A stretch of 64,000 nt of DNA from Nonomuraea candida (GCF_000725485.1 NZ_KL647034.1:3005-67004), one strand, 5' to 3'. Positions 49,998 to 58,971 are shown, counted from the stretch's first letter. Made by a program: numbers and translations. Notes: a model not told the origin generated them from the letters alone.

Positions 49998-50733
49998 ATG
50001 GAGGTCACGATCGTCGGCGCCGGCCCACATCTGGCCGCGCGGCCGGTCCATGATGATCGCCCTGCCGAACCCGGACCGCTCGTTCACCTGCACCCTGTTC
50101 TGGCCGCACGACACGCTCGCGGGCCTCGACAACCCGCGGCGGGTCAGGGCGTACTTCGCCGAGCACTATCCGGACGCGTTCGAGCTGATGCCCGACCTGG
50201 TCCCCGCCTACCGCGACAACCCGGTCGGCCACCTGGTCACCATGCGCTGCGCGCCCTGGCACGTCACCACCGGGGCCGTCTCCGTGGGGCTCGTCGGCGA
50301 CGCCGCGCACGCCATCGTGCCCTTCTACGGCCAGGGCGCGAACTGCGGCTTCGAGGACTGCGTCGAGCTGGACCGCTGCCTCGACGAGGCCCGCGACGAC
50401 TTCCCGAAGGCGCTGGAGCTGTTCGAGCGGCGCAAGGCCGACACCGACGTGATCGCCCGGCTGGCGCTGGAGAACTTCGTGGAGATGCGCGACAAGGTCG
50501 GCTCGCGGGCGTTCCTGGCGGGCAAGCGGCTGGAGCACGCGCTGGAGCGGATGGTGCCCGGCTACGTCTCGCGTTACGAGCTGGTGTCGTTCTCGACGAC
50601 CCCGTACTCGCAGGTGGAGCGGCGTGTCAGGCGGCAGCGGCGGGCGGTGGCGGCGGCGGGCGCGGCGCTGGTGGCGCTCGGGTTGGCGGCGCGTCGCGGC
50701 CGGGCTCTGGTGCGTACGCCGCCGGCCGACTGA
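49998..50733 (+). pseudogene. Kynurenine 3-monooxygenase, internal deletion
   Basis: ATG at 49998 begins MEVTIVGAGP, the FAD-binding start of the enzyme. The sequence then jumps directly to the motif HIWPRGRSMMIALPNPD in a different frame (codons aligned on 50026), followed by an intact C-terminal half: FTCTLFWP, GLVGDAAHAIVPFYGQGANCGFED (part), FVEMRDK and a hydrophobic tail to 50733. About 200 codons of FAD and substrate domain are missing. The intact family is about 450 residues. Translation could still start at the ATG at 50050, but no complete active site remains. Confidence 0.85.
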
Positions 50734-50743
50734 CACTGTGTGC

Positions 50744-52357
50744 ATGCTGTCGTACTCCAGCGCCACCGCCGGGACGCCGCTCCTGGGCGAGACCATCGGC
50801 GAGAACCTCGAACGCACCGTGGCCCGCTTCGGCGACCGGGACGCCCTCGTGGACGTGCCCACGGGCCGCAGGTGGACCTACACGCAGCTCAACGCCGACG
50901 TGGACGACCTGGCCGCGGCCCTGCTCGCCAGGGGCGTCGCCAAGGGCGACCGGGTGGGCATCTGGTCGCCCAACCGGGCCGAGTGGGTGCTCGTCCAGTA
51001 CGCCACCGCCAAGGTCGGCGCGATCCTCGTCAACGTCAACCCGGCCTACCGGGCCCACGAGCTGCGCTACGTCATCGAGCAGTCCGGCATGCGGCTGCTG
51101 ATCAGCGCCCTGGAGCACAAGGGCGGCGACTATCGCGCCATGGTCACCGAGACCGGCTTCGCCGACGTCGTCTATCTCGACGACCCGAGCTGGGACGCCC
51201 TGACCGCCGTCAAGGCCGATCCGGCGGCGCTGCGGGCCCGCATGGCGGAGCTGACCTTCGACGACCCGATCAACATCCAGTACACCTCCGGCACCACCGG
51301 CTTCCCCAAGGGCGCGACGCTCTCGCACCACAACATCCTCAACAACGGCTATTTCGTCGGCGAGCTGATCCACTACACCGAGCGCGACCGGGTCTGCCTG
51401 CCGGTGCCCTTCTACCACTGCTTCGGCATGGTCATGGGCAACCTGGCCGCCACCTCGCACGGCTCCTGCATCGTCATCCCGTCGCCCGGCTTCGACCCCG
51501 AGGCCGCGCTGCGGGCCGTGCAGGACGAGCGGTGCACCTCCCTGTACGGGGTGCCGACGATGTTCATCGCCGAGCTGGCCCTGGCCGCGAAGTTCGACCT
51601 GTCGTCCCTGCGGACCGGCATCATGGCCGGCTCGCCGTGCCCGGTGGAGGTGATGAAGCGCGTCGTCGGCGAGATGAACATGCGCGAGGTCGCCATCTGC
51701 TACGGCATGACCGAGACCTCACCGGTGTCCACGATGACCAGGTCCGACGACGACCTGGCGCGCAGGACCGAGACCGTGGGCCGGGTGATGCCGCACGTCG
51801 AGGTGAAGATCGTGCACCCGGAGACGCGGCTCACCGTGCCCAGGGGCGAGCCCGGCGAGCTGTGCACGCGCGGCTACTCGGTCATGCTCGGCTACTGGAA
51901 CGAGCCGGACAAGACGGCCGAGGCCATCGACGCGGCGCGCTGGATGCGCACCGGCGATCTGGCCACCATGGACGACGACGGCTACGTCAACGTGGTCGGG
52001 CGGATCAAGGACCTGATCATCAGGGGCGGGGAGAACGTCTACCCGCGCGAGATCGAGGAGTTCCTCTACGGCCACCCGGACATCGCCGACGTGCAGGTCA
52101 TCGGGGTGCCCGACGAGAAGTACGGCGAGGAGGTCATGGCCTGGGTCGTGATGCGGCCGGGGGCCGCGCCGCTGACGGCGGAGCGGGTGCGGGAATACTG
52201 CTCGGGCCGGCTGGCGCACTACAAGATCCCCCGGTACGTCCACGTCGTGGACGCCTTCCCGCTCACCGTCACCGGGAAGATCAGGAAGGTGGAGATGCGG
52301 GAACGGTCGGTCGAGCTGCTCGGCCTGCAGTCCGCCGCCGCCGTACGGAACGCCTGA
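50744..52357 (+). CDS. AMP-forming acyl-CoA synthetase
   Basis: 537 residues. ANL-family ligase activating a carboxylic acid to its CoA thioester. P-loop [18 protein letters not shown] (about 180-197), [13 protein letters not shown], adenine site [23 protein letters not shown], hinge [23 protein letters not shown] (part) and catalytic lysine in [10 protein letters not shown] near 520. Resembles the FadD35-like medium-chain/fatty-acid ligases. ATG at 50744; a GTG two codons earlier is possible. 10 bp after the broken monooxygenase gene. Confidence 0.93.
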   Translation: MLSYSSATAGTPLLGETIGENLERTVARFGDRDALVDVPTGRRWTYTQLNADVDDLAAALLARGVAKGDRVGIWSPNRAEWVLVQYATAKVGAILVNVNPAYRAHELRYVIEQSGMRLLISALEHKGGDYRAMVTETGFADVVYLDDPSWDALTAVKADPAALRARMAELTFDDPINIQYTSGTTGFPKGATLSHHNILNNGYFVGELIHYTERDRVCLPVPFYHCFGMVMGNLAATSHGSCIVIPSPGFDPEAALRAVQDERCTSLYGVPTMFIAELALAAKFDLSSLRTGIMAGSPCPVEVMKRVVGEMNMREVAICYGMTETSPVSTMTRSDDDLARRTETVGRVMPHVEVKIVHPETRLTVPRGEPGELCTRGYSVMLGYWNEPDKTAEAIDAARWMRTGDLATMDDDGYVNVVGRIKDLIIRGGENVYPREIEEFLYGHPDIADVQVIGVPDEKYGEEVMAWVVMRPGAAPLTAERVREYCSGRLAHYKIPRYVHVVDAFPLTVTGKIRKVEMRERSVELLGLQSAAAVRNA

Positions 52358-52456
52358 CCCCGTCCGCCCGGCGCCGCCCGCTCACCGGCCGCACGGGTGC
52401 CGTGCCCCGGGCCGTCGCGTGCGCCCTCACCGGCGAGGCCGGGACCCGGCCCCGGG

Positions 52457-53164
52457 TCAGGCGGCCGGGCCGTCGCGTCGGGTGGCGGTGACGAGGGCGG
52501 CGAAGCGGCCGGTGACCTCGCGCCAGACCGGCGTGGAGACCGGCTCGTCCGCCAGCGCCCGCGTGTACAGCTCGGCCGGGTCGAACCCCTCCGCCCGCCA
52601 CTCCAGCACCCGCTCGGGCGGCACCTCCGGATGGAACTGCACCCCCCACGCCCGCTCGCCCACCCGGAACGCCTGGTACGGGCAGCGCCCGGTCTCGGCC
52701 AGGTGCACGGCGCCGCCGGGCAGCCGGGTGACGGCGTCCTTGTGGTGCTCGATCGCGGGCACCACCGGGGGCAGCCCGTGAAAGAGCGGGTCGGCGGCGG
52801 CCTCGGGCCTGATCGTGATCGGCAGGCTGCCGTTCTCCGGCGCGCCCGTGTCGCCGGTCACCGCCCCGCCCGCGACCTCGGCGAGCATCTGCCCGCCCAG
52901 GCAGATCCCGAACACCGGCACGCCGCCGTCGAGGGCCTGCCCCATCAGCCGCCGCGCGTCGCGCAGCCACGGGGCCCGCCCGTCGTCGCCGGGCAGGTAA
53001 CCGCCGCCCAGCATGATCATGGCGTCGTGTTCGAGGCGGCCGGGCAGGGGCACGCCCTCGTGGGCGGGCACGACCTCCAGCTTGAGCCCGGCCTCCTCCA
53101 GCCACGCGCCCATCCGGCCGGGGCCGCCGCTGGCGCTGTTCTGCACGACGAGGACCTCAGCCAC
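52457..53164 (-). CDS. Class I glutamine amidotransferase
   Basis: 235 residues. Triad: cysteine in PVFGICLGGQMLAEV, histidine and glutamate in WGVQFHPEVPPERV. The LGGGYLPGDDGRAPWLRDARRLM region (part) is typical of GuaA-like stand-alone amidotransferases related to YfeJ/Gat1 that glutaminate or deglutamylate small compounds (for example gamma-glutamyl amines). GTG at 53164. Third gene in the leftward set after the folate genes, but with a 129-bp gap, so it may be separate. Confidence 0.88.
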   Translation of the reverse strand: MAEVLVVQNSASGGPGRMGAWLEEAGLKLEVVPAHEGVPLPGRLEHDAMIMLGGGYLPGDDGRAPWLRDARRLMGQALDGGVPVFGICLGGQMLAEVAGGAVTGDTGAPENGSLPITIRPEAAADPLFHGLPPVVPAIEHHKDAVTRLPGGAVHLAETGRCPYQAFRVGERAWGVQFHPEVPPERVLEWRAEGFDPAELYTRALADEPVSTPVWREVTGRFAALVTATRRDGPAA

Positions 53165-53293
53165 CGAAGCCCTCCACCCCGCGATCGGACGCGCACGCGG
53201 GCCGGCGACCGTGTCGCACGGCAGGCCCGCCGCCGGGGCGGCGCGGCGCGGCGGCGGGGCCCTGGTCACCGGGCCGCCGGCGGATCGGACGGG

Positions 53294-54121
53294 TCACGGC
53301 AGGTTCGCCGCTCTGGCGGTGTGGCGCAGCAGCAGGGCCGTGGTCACCGGGCCGACGCCGCCGGGCACCGGGGTGAGCGCGCCCGCCACCGGCGCGACCG
53401 CCTCGAAGTCGACGTCGCCGGTCAGCCCGCCGTCGTCGGTCGGGTTGGTGCCCACGTCGATCACCACCGCCCCCGGCGCCACGTGGCCCGGCCCGATCAG
53501 CCCGGCCCGGCCGGCGGCCGCGACCAGCACCTCGGCCTCCGAGGTGACGGCGGCCAGGTCGCGGGTGCGCGAGTGGCAGACGGTGACCGTGGCGTGCCGG
53601 TCGAGCAGCAGGTGCGCCAGCGGCTTGCCCACCACCGTGGAGCGGCCGACCACCACGGCCCGCCGCCCGGCCAGCTCGACCTCGTAGTGGTCGAGCAGCG
53701 CCAGCACGGCCGCCGCCGTGGCGGGCGGGAACGCGGGCAGCCCGGCCGCCAGCCGGCCGAGCGAGAGCGGGTTGGCCCCGTCGACGTCCTTGCGCGGCTC
53801 GATGGCCGCGGCCAGCTCCTGCGCCGAGGCGCCGGGCGGCAGCGGGGTCTGCAGCATGAGGCCGTGCACCTCGGGGTCGGCGCTCAGCCTGGCCAGCGTC
53901 GTGCCGATCCGGTCGGGGGACGCCTCGGGGCCCAGGTCGACCACGTCGCAGGCGATGCCCACGCCGGCCGCAGCCTTGGCGATCGAGCGGACATACCACA
54001 GGCTCGCCTCGTCGGCGGTGGCGACGACCACGGCCAGCCGGGGCTGACGGGTCGCCGCCGCCTCGGCCTGCGTCTGCGCCCTGATGGCGGCGGCCAGGTC
54101 TTTGCCGGTCAGCGTCTTCAC
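53294..54121 (-). CDS. folD: FolD-type methylene-THF dehydrogenase lacking the cyclohydrolase lysine
   Basis: 275 residues, a little short for FolD. N-terminal catalytic domain and C-terminal NADP Rossmann domain (VVVGRSTVVGKPLAHLLLD, TVTVCHSRTRDLA, DVGTNPTDDGGLTGDVDF, LTPVPGGVGPVTTALLL in parts). P-KDVDG is intact. The catalytic lysine four residues after the active-site tyrosine (YxxxK) is isoleucine (Y43...I47 in LWYVRSIAKA). In studied enzymes this lysine is needed for cyclohydrolase but not dehydrogenase activity. GTG overlaps the upstream stop (GTGA). Confidence 0.9.
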   Translation of the reverse strand: MKTLTGKDLAAAIRAQTQAEAAATRQPRLAVVVATADEASLWYVRSIAKAAAGVGIACDVVDLGPEASPDRIGTTLARLSADPEVHGLMLQTPLPPGASAQELAAAIEPRKDVDGANPLSLGRLAAGLPAFPPATAAAVLALLDHYEVELAGRRAVVVGRSTVVGKPLAHLLLDRHATVTVCHSRTRDLAAVTSEAEVLVAAAGRAGLIGPGHVAPGAVVIDVGTNPTDDGGLTGDVDFEAVAPVAGALTPVPGGVGPVTTALLLRHTARAANLP

Positions 54122-54723
54122 GCTCTGATCTCCTCGCGTACCTCGGCGGTCACCCAGTCTGCCCTGGCGACGGCCGCGTCCACGCCGGAGACGCGGATGT
54201 TCAGCTCTTCGCGTACTCGATCGTCCTTGATGCCGCCCAGGTTGACCTCCACGTTCACCCGGGCGGTGGTGAGCGCGGCGCGGGCGGCCTCGGCGGCGGC
54301 GGCCACGTCGGTGACGACGTTGCGGTTGCCGATCGGCAGCAGCAGCTCGCACAGCTCGACCAGGCGCGTGGCGGCCTCGATCACCCGGGCGGGCGGCTCG
54401 GCCGCGCCCGCCAGCGCCCTGGCGATGGCGGCGCTGCGCTCCTCGCCCTTGGGCAGCCGGTAGGCGTCGGTGACGGCGGTGAAGGCCGCGGCGTCCTCCT
54501 CGGCCAGCTTCAGCGTCCGCGCCCGCAGGGTGTCGGTCTCGGCGATCACCGCCACGACGGTCTCGGCGTGGCCGGCGTATTTCTCCCCGGTGCTGTAGCG
54601 GGCCACCATGCCGAGCAGCGCGGCGGCCTGTGCCGCGTGCAGGGCCGCCGTGGCGCCGCCGCCGGGCGCGGGCACCCGGTCGGCCAGCTCGGACAGGAAG
54701 TCGCCGATCTTCAAGTCGCGCAT
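54118..54723 (-). CDS. Cyclodeaminase/cyclohydrolase family protein (FchA-like)
   Basis: 201 residues, all helical, the size of stand-alone FchA/FTCD-C proteins. Family start KIGDFLSELADRVPAPGGGATAALHAAQAAALLGMVA (in parts) with the glycine-rich loop, then KLAEEDAAAFTAVTDAYRLPKG and LPIGNRNVVTDVAAAAEAARAAL. Catalyses methenyl-THF cyclohydrolysis or formimino-THF cyclodeamination. Its stop overlaps the folD start by four bases, and folD lacks the cyclohydrolase lysine, which suggests that this protein supplies that step. Confidence 0.9.
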   Translation of the reverse strand: MRDLKIGDFLSELADRVPAPGGGATAALHAAQAAALLGMVARYSTGEKYAGHAETVVAVIAETDTLRARTLKLAEEDAAAFTAVTDAYRLPKGEERSAAIARALAGAAEPPARVIEAATRLVELCELLLPIGNRNVVTDVAAAAEAARAALTTARVNVEVNLGGIKDDRVREELNIRVSGVDAAVARADWVTAEVREEIRA

Positions 54724-54751
54724 GACGGCATTCTGTCAGGCGCGCGGCCGC

Positions 54752-55273
54752 TCACGGCCGGAACATCGGCCGCGTCGAGTCCTCGGGCCCGCTGTACGAC
54801 GGCGGCCCGTACGGCGCCGGCTCGGCCTCCCAGCCCGTCTCCTGCGCCTCGTCCCGAGCGGCGGGCCGGCCCCGCCAGCGCGACGGGAACAGCGAGGCCA
54901 CCACCAGCGCCACGCCGAGCACGGCCTGCAGCCCCGAGGCGGTCACCGTGGTGAAGCCCGACCTCATGACGCCGGGCAGCAGGTCGAGCGGCAGCGGCCG
55001 GGCGCCGAGCAGCTCCGCGAACGGCATGACCCCCGCGGCGGCGAGGAGCAGGCCCCCGAGCAGCGAGGCCACCGGCGACAGGCGCGAGCCGAGCAGGAAG
55101 GCCAGCACGACCGCCGTCGCGGCGAGCACGCCGACCGCGACCCAGGAGATCCGGAAGGACTGCTGGAGCTGGAGGGTGAGGTCGCCCGTGCCGTACCACA
55201 GACCGGCGGCGACGAGAGGCGGCAGGAGCAGCCCCGCGACCACTCCCAGAGCATGACGGGCACCGTTTGACAT
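54752..55273 (-). CDS. Small membrane protein of unknown function
   Basis: 173 residues with four hydrophobic segments (about 8-30, 45-65, 70-90, 112-135) and a polar, proline-rich C-terminal tail (RDEAQETGWEAEPAPYGPPSYSGPEDS in parts). Resembles actinobacterial four-helix membrane proteins that are conserved but uncharacterised. ATG at 55273. Read in the same direction as the folate genes and 28 bp upstream, so it may head that transcript. Confidence 0.65.
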   Translation of the reverse strand: MSNGARHALGVVAGLLLPPLVAAGLWYGTGDLTLQLQQSFRISWVAVGVLAATAVVLAFLLGSRLSPVASLLGGLLLAAAGVMPFAELLGARPLPLDLLPGVMRSGFTTVTASGLQAVLGVALVVASLFPSRWRGRPAARDEAQETGWEAEPAPYGPPSYSGPEDSTRPMFRP

Positions 55274-55442
55274 GATCAACCCCGTTTGTTTGGCTCTGTC
55301 CCAACCTACTCGGCGGAGCCCGCCCGCGCGGGACCGCCGTCGCGGCCGGGCGTTTCCGCTGGTCCCGGCCTTTGCTGTGAACCTCCTGTGAAGCCGCCCC
55401 GGGCCCTTTGCCGGGGCCGGTCGCTTGGGCATCGTGGGCCGC

Positions 55443-56414
55443 ATGAGATCCGCGATCCTGAAGACCGCACTCAGCGCCCTGGCCGTCGTCGCGCTCGCCG
55501 CGACGCCGGCGGCGGCCCGGCCGGCCGCCCACACGGCCGCCCCCACAGCCGCCCCCGCGGCGGCGGGGCCGGCCTCCGGGGTGACCAAGGGGCCCGACAC
55601 GTTCCCGCTGCCCGACGGGTTCCAGCCGGAGGGCATCGCGATCGGGGGCCGCCACGCCTATTTCGGCTCGCGCGCGACCGGTGACATCTACCGGGCCGAC
55701 CTGCGTACCGGGAAGGGGGCCGTCATCAGCCAGGGGCCGGGCACGCCGTCGCTCGGGCTCAAGACCGACGGGCGGCGGTTGTTCGTGGCGGGGGGCAACG
55801 CCGGGAACGCGCGGGTGATCGACCTGCGCACCGGCGCGGTCGTCAAGTCGTACCAGCTCGCCACCGGCACGTCGTTCGTCAACGACGTCATCCTCACCCG
55901 CCGCGCCGCCTACTTCACCGACTCGGCCAACCCCGTGCTGTACAAGCTGGAGCTCGGCCGCGGCGGCGCGCTGCCGGACGAGGCCGTCAGGATCCCGCTC
56001 GGCGGCGCCATCCAGTACGCCACCGGCATCAACGCCAACGGCATCGCCCCGAGCCCCGACGGCAGGTCGCTGCTGATCGTGCAGTCGAACACCGGCAAGC
56101 TGTTCGAGGTGCACCCGTCGTCCGGCGTCACCACCGAGGTGGACCTGGGCGGCGAGTCGCTGGTCAACGGCGACGGCCTGCTGCTGCGCGGCCGCACCCT
56201 GTACGCCGTGCAGAACCGCCTCAACGCCGTCGCCGTGGTCGCCCTGGCCCGCGACGGGGCCTCGGGCGAGGTCGTCAGGCGGATCACCGACGACCGGTTC
56301 GACGTGCCCACCACGGTCGCCGCCGCCGGCCACCGCCTCTACCTGCCCAACGCCCGCTTCACCACCACCCCGGGCCCCGACACCACCTACGACGTGGTCG
56401 CCGTCAAGCCCTGA
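55443..56414 (+). CDS. Secreted SMP-30/NHL-like beta-propeller
   Basis: 323 residues. Signal peptide about 1-26 (ALSALAVVALAATPAAA), then an alanine-rich stretch and a six-bladed propeller with repeats such as FPLPDGFQPEGIAIGG, YFGSRATGDIYRADLR, FVNDVILTRRAAYFTDSANP and LVNGDGLLLRGRTLYAVQN (parts). This is the superoxide dismutase-neighbouring/SMP-30-like family common in Streptomyces secretomes; relatives are lactonases or metal-dependent hydrolases. No catalytic metal site is certain. Function unknown. Confidence 0.8.
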   Translation: MRSAILKTALSALAVVALAATPAAARPAAHTAAPTAAPAAAGPASGVTKGPDTFPLPDGFQPEGIAIGGRHAYFGSRATGDIYRADLRTGKGAVISQGPGTPSLGLKTDGRRLFVAGGNAGNARVIDLRTGAVVKSYQLATGTSFVNDVILTRRAAYFTDSANPVLYKLELGRGGALPDEAVRIPLGGAIQYATGINANGIAPSPDGRSLLIVQSNTGKLFEVHPSSGVTTEVDLGGESLVNGDGLLLRGRTLYAVQNRLNAVAVVALARDGASGEVVRRITDDRFDVPTTVAAAGHRLYLPNARFTTTPGPDTTYDVVAVKP

Positions 56415-56457
56415 CGCCTCCGCCCGCGCGTCCCCGGCCCGCCGGGGGCGCGCCGCT

Positions 56458-56524
56458 CACTTCTTGATCGTGTACGTGTCGCCGCAGACCTTCCGGGTCA
56501 GCGGCCGGACGCACGGGGGAGAAC
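56458..56524 (-). pseudogene. Remnant of a protein C-terminus
   Basis: On the minus strand directly after the FMN reductase stop, a frame reads PCVRPLTRKVCGDTYTIKK then TGA at 56458. It has no start codon of its own and two cysteines like the end of a secreted or enzyme chain. It looks like the surviving tail of a deleted gene, but it is only about 20 codons and may be chance. Confidence 0.3.
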
Positions 56525-57229
56525 CTACTGCACGGGACGCAGGGCCGCGAGCTGCTGCTCGAACGGCACGACCTGCACGTCCCCCGTCCCGTTCCCTTCC
56601 GCGCGCCCGTCTCCGCGCCCGTCCTCGCGCCTGTCTCCGTGCCCTTCCGCGCGCCCGTCCTCGGGCCCTTCCGCGCGTTCGTCCCCGCGCCGGGGAGCGC
56701 GGCGCTCCAGCAGGTCGGCCAGCTCCTGCGCGGCCCGGGCGATGCGCTCGCCGAGCCCGTCGGTGAACGCGTCGCGTCCGCCGCCCCAGTCCTCCGAGGC
56801 CGCGTACACGGCGGTCGGGACGACCACCGCCCGCAGGTAGGCGAAGAGCGGGCGCAGCGCGTGCTCCAGCGCCAGCGAGTGCCTGGCCGTGCCGCCGGTG
56901 GCCGCGATCAGCACCGGCTTGCCCGTCAGCGCGTCGTTGTCGATCACGTCGAAGAAGGACTTGAACAGCCCGCTGTACGAGCCGCTGAAGATCGGGGTGA
57001 CCGCGATCAGCCCGTCGGCCCCGGTCACGGCCTCGACCACCGCGCGCAGCCGGCCGGCCGGGAAGCCGGTGACGAAGTTGTTGGCGATGTCCACGGCCAG
57101 GTCGCGCAGCTCGACCACGCGGACCTCGACCCCCTCCGCCCGCCGCGCGACCGCCTCGGCGAGGCGGTCGGCGAGCAGGCGGGAGGAGGACGGCTGGGTC
57201 AGCCCCGCTGTGACGACGACGAGCTTCAT
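56525..57229 (-). CDS. NADPH-dependent FMN reductase (CE1759 type)
   Basis: 234 residues. Flavodoxin-like: VVVTAGLTQPSSSRLLADRL (phosphate loop), VTGADGLIAVTPIFSGSYSGLFKSFFDVI, KPVLIAATGGTARHSLALEHALRPLFAYLRA (in parts). It reduces FMN for the paired LLM monooxygenase encoded just upstream. The region about 182-215 is a run of RAEGxxDGR/GDxREDGRGDGRAEG repeats not found in relatives, inserted before the conserved tail VPFEQQLAAL. Confidence 0.9.
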   Translation of the reverse strand: MKLVVVTAGLTQPSSSRLLADRLAEAVARRAEGVEVRVVELRDLAVDIANNFVTGFPAGRLRAVVEAVTGADGLIAVTPIFSGSYSGLFKSFFDVIDNDALTGKPVLIAATGGTARHSLALEHALRPLFAYLRAVVVPTAVYAASEDWGGGRDAFTDGLGERIARAAQELADLLERRAPRRGDERAEGPEDGRAEGHGDRREDGRGDGRAEGNGTGDVQVVPFEQQLAALRPVQ

Positions 57230-57262
57230 GGGTCTCCTTCGGGAGGTCGGGCGCCGGAGGCC

Positions 57263-57354
57263 GGTGCTCGGGCGCCGGGTGCTTCAGGGTGCGGGACGGG
57301 CGTTCGGGAGCCGCCGGGTGCTTGGAACGGAGGGGCTCGGGTGCTCAGGCGCCG
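57263..57354. repeat. Repeat of the LLM gene stop region
   Basis: GGTGCTCAGGCGCCG (57340-57354) contains the complement of the LLM TGA stop; GGTGCTCGGGCGCCG recurs at 57263-57277 with one base change. A third partial (GGTCGGGCGCCGG) lies at about 57246. They occupy the 115-bp gap between the two flavin genes. Confidence 0.75.
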
Positions 57355-58508
57355 ACGGGCGCTCCGGAGGCCTCGGCGGCGCTGACGGTGTTGTCGGCCT
57401 TCTCGCCGTTCTCGCCGTTCTTCGCGTTCTTCGCGGCGAGCAGGGAGGCGTGCGTGGGCGCGCCGGGCACCTGCGCGGGCCGGTCCTTGGCGAACTCCTT
57501 GCGCAGCACGGGCACGACCTCCTCACCGAGGATGTCGAGCTGCTCCAGCACGGTCTTCAGCGGCAGGCCCGCGTGGTCCATGAGGAAGAGCTGGCGCTGG
57601 TAGTCGCCGAAGAACTCCCGGAACTCCAGGGTCCGGTCGATGACCTGCTGCGGGCTGCCCACGGTGAGCGGGGTCTCGGCCATGAACTCCTCCAGGGAGG
57701 GGCCGTGGCCGTACACGGGGGCGTTGTCGAAGTAGGGGCGGAACTCGCGCACCGCGTCCTGGGAGTTCTTGCGCATGAACACCTGGCCGCCCAGGCCCAC
57801 GATGGCCTGTTCGGGGGTGCCGTGGCCGTAGTGCGCGTACCGCTGCCGGTACAGGCCGATCAGGCGCATGAAGTGCTCCTTCGGCCAGAAGATGTTGTTG
57901 GCGAAGAAGCCGTCGCCGTAGTAGGCGGCCTGCTCGGCGATCTCGGGGCTGCGGATCGAGCCGTGCCAGACGAACGGCGGCACCCCGTCCAGCGGGCGCG
58001 GCGTGCTGGTGAAGCCCTGCAGCGGCGTGCGGAAGCGGCCCTCCCAGTCGACGACGTCCTCGCGCCAGAGCCGGTGCAGCAGCGCGTAGTTCTCGATGGC
58101 CAGTGGGATGCCCTGGCGGATGTCCTGGCCGAACCACGGATAGACCGGCCCGGTGTTGCCCCGGCCCAGCATGAGATCCACCCGGCCGTCCGCCACGTGC
58201 TGCAGCATCGCGAAGTCCTCGGCGATCTTCACCGGGTCGTTGGTGGTGATCAGCGTCGTGGCGGTGGACAGTTGCAGGCGCTCGGTCTTGGCGGCGATGT
58301 AGCCCAGCATGGTGGTGGGGGAGGACGGCACGAACGGCGGGTTGTGGTGCTCACCCGTCGCGAACACGTCGAGGCCCACCTCCTCGGCCTTGAGCGCGAT
58401 CGCCAGGATCGCCTTGATGCGCTCGTGCTCCGACGGGGTCGTGCCGTTGGTGGGATCGGTGGTCACGTCACCCACGCTGAAGATTCCGAACTGCACTTTA
58501 GTCACCAT
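57345..58508 (-). CDS. LLM-class flavin monooxygenase (CE1758 type)
   Basis: 387 residues. Bacterial luciferase-like barrel using FMNH2: EEVGLDVFATGEHHNPPFVPSSPTTML, LTTNDPVKIAEDFAMLQHVADGRVDLMLGRGNTGPVYPWFGQD, GSPQQVIDRTLEF (all in part). Forms the known two-gene pair with the CE1759-type reductase downstream. ATG at 58508. C-terminal tail has short NAKNGENGEK repeats. Substrate not known; no other pathway genes adjoin. Confidence 0.93.
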   Translation of the reverse strand: MVTKVQFGIFSVGDVTTDPTNGTTPSEHERIKAILAIALKAEEVGLDVFATGEHHNPPFVPSSPTTMLGYIAAKTERLQLSTATTLITTNDPVKIAEDFAMLQHVADGRVDLMLGRGNTGPVYPWFGQDIRQGIPLAIENYALLHRLWREDVVDWEGRFRTPLQGFTSTPRPLDGVPPFVWHGSIRSPEIAEQAAYYGDGFFANNIFWPKEHFMRLIGLYRQRYAHYGHGTPEQAIVGLGGQVFMRKNSQDAVREFRPYFDNAPVYGHGPSLEEFMAETPLTVGSPQQVIDRTLEFREFFGDYQRQLFLMDHAGLPLKTVLEQLDILGEEVVPVLRKEFAKDRPAQVPGAPTHASLLAAKNAKNGENGEKADNTVSAAEASGAPVGA

Positions 58509-58566
58509 CCATGACTGTTGAATCTTTGACGGCTACGGTAGCGCCGGAGCACCCCCAGATATTCCA

Positions 58567-58971
58567 TCAGACGAACGGCTCAAGGTGAGCTGACGGTCGC
58601 TCCGATGGTCTCGGCCACCTCGGCGGGGAGCGGGTACGGGCGTTCGGGGGGCAGCAGCGGGCAGCCCACCCCGGACGCCGGTCGTCGTGGCTGAGGCAGG
58701 CGTGCGCGAGCGCCCACCCGAACCCCTCGCGGCTCAGCTCGATCGCCAGCACCCGCTCCTGACCCGGCTTGGTGGCATAGCCGCACCGGTACATCATCCA
58801 CAGGAACGACGGCTTGATCCACGTCATCCGCTCCCGCTTGAAGGGCGGCACGAAGCGCTGGGCCGCGACGGCGGGGGCGGCGACGGCCGCCGCGTACGCC
58901 TGGTAGCCGGTGATCGACTCCTCGGTGTGGAAGGCACGGATCTGCCGGTAGGGCACGTTCCTGGCGTACAA
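58567..58971 (-). pseudogene. DUF4291 protein, 3' end replaced
   Basis: The first 95 residues are clear DUF4291 (PYRQIRAFHTEESITGYQAYAAAVA, RMTWIKPSFLWMMYRCGYATKPGQERVLAIEL in parts). The family should continue to about 190 residues with a QWDPER motif, but after FGWALAHACLSHDDRR the frame becomes Arg/Pro-rich and ends early. A different frame of the same end reads CPLLPPERPYPLPAEVAETIGATVSS, which looks like the tail of an unrelated protein. I infer a deletion joined two genes. TTG is the only plausible start. Confidence 0.65.
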
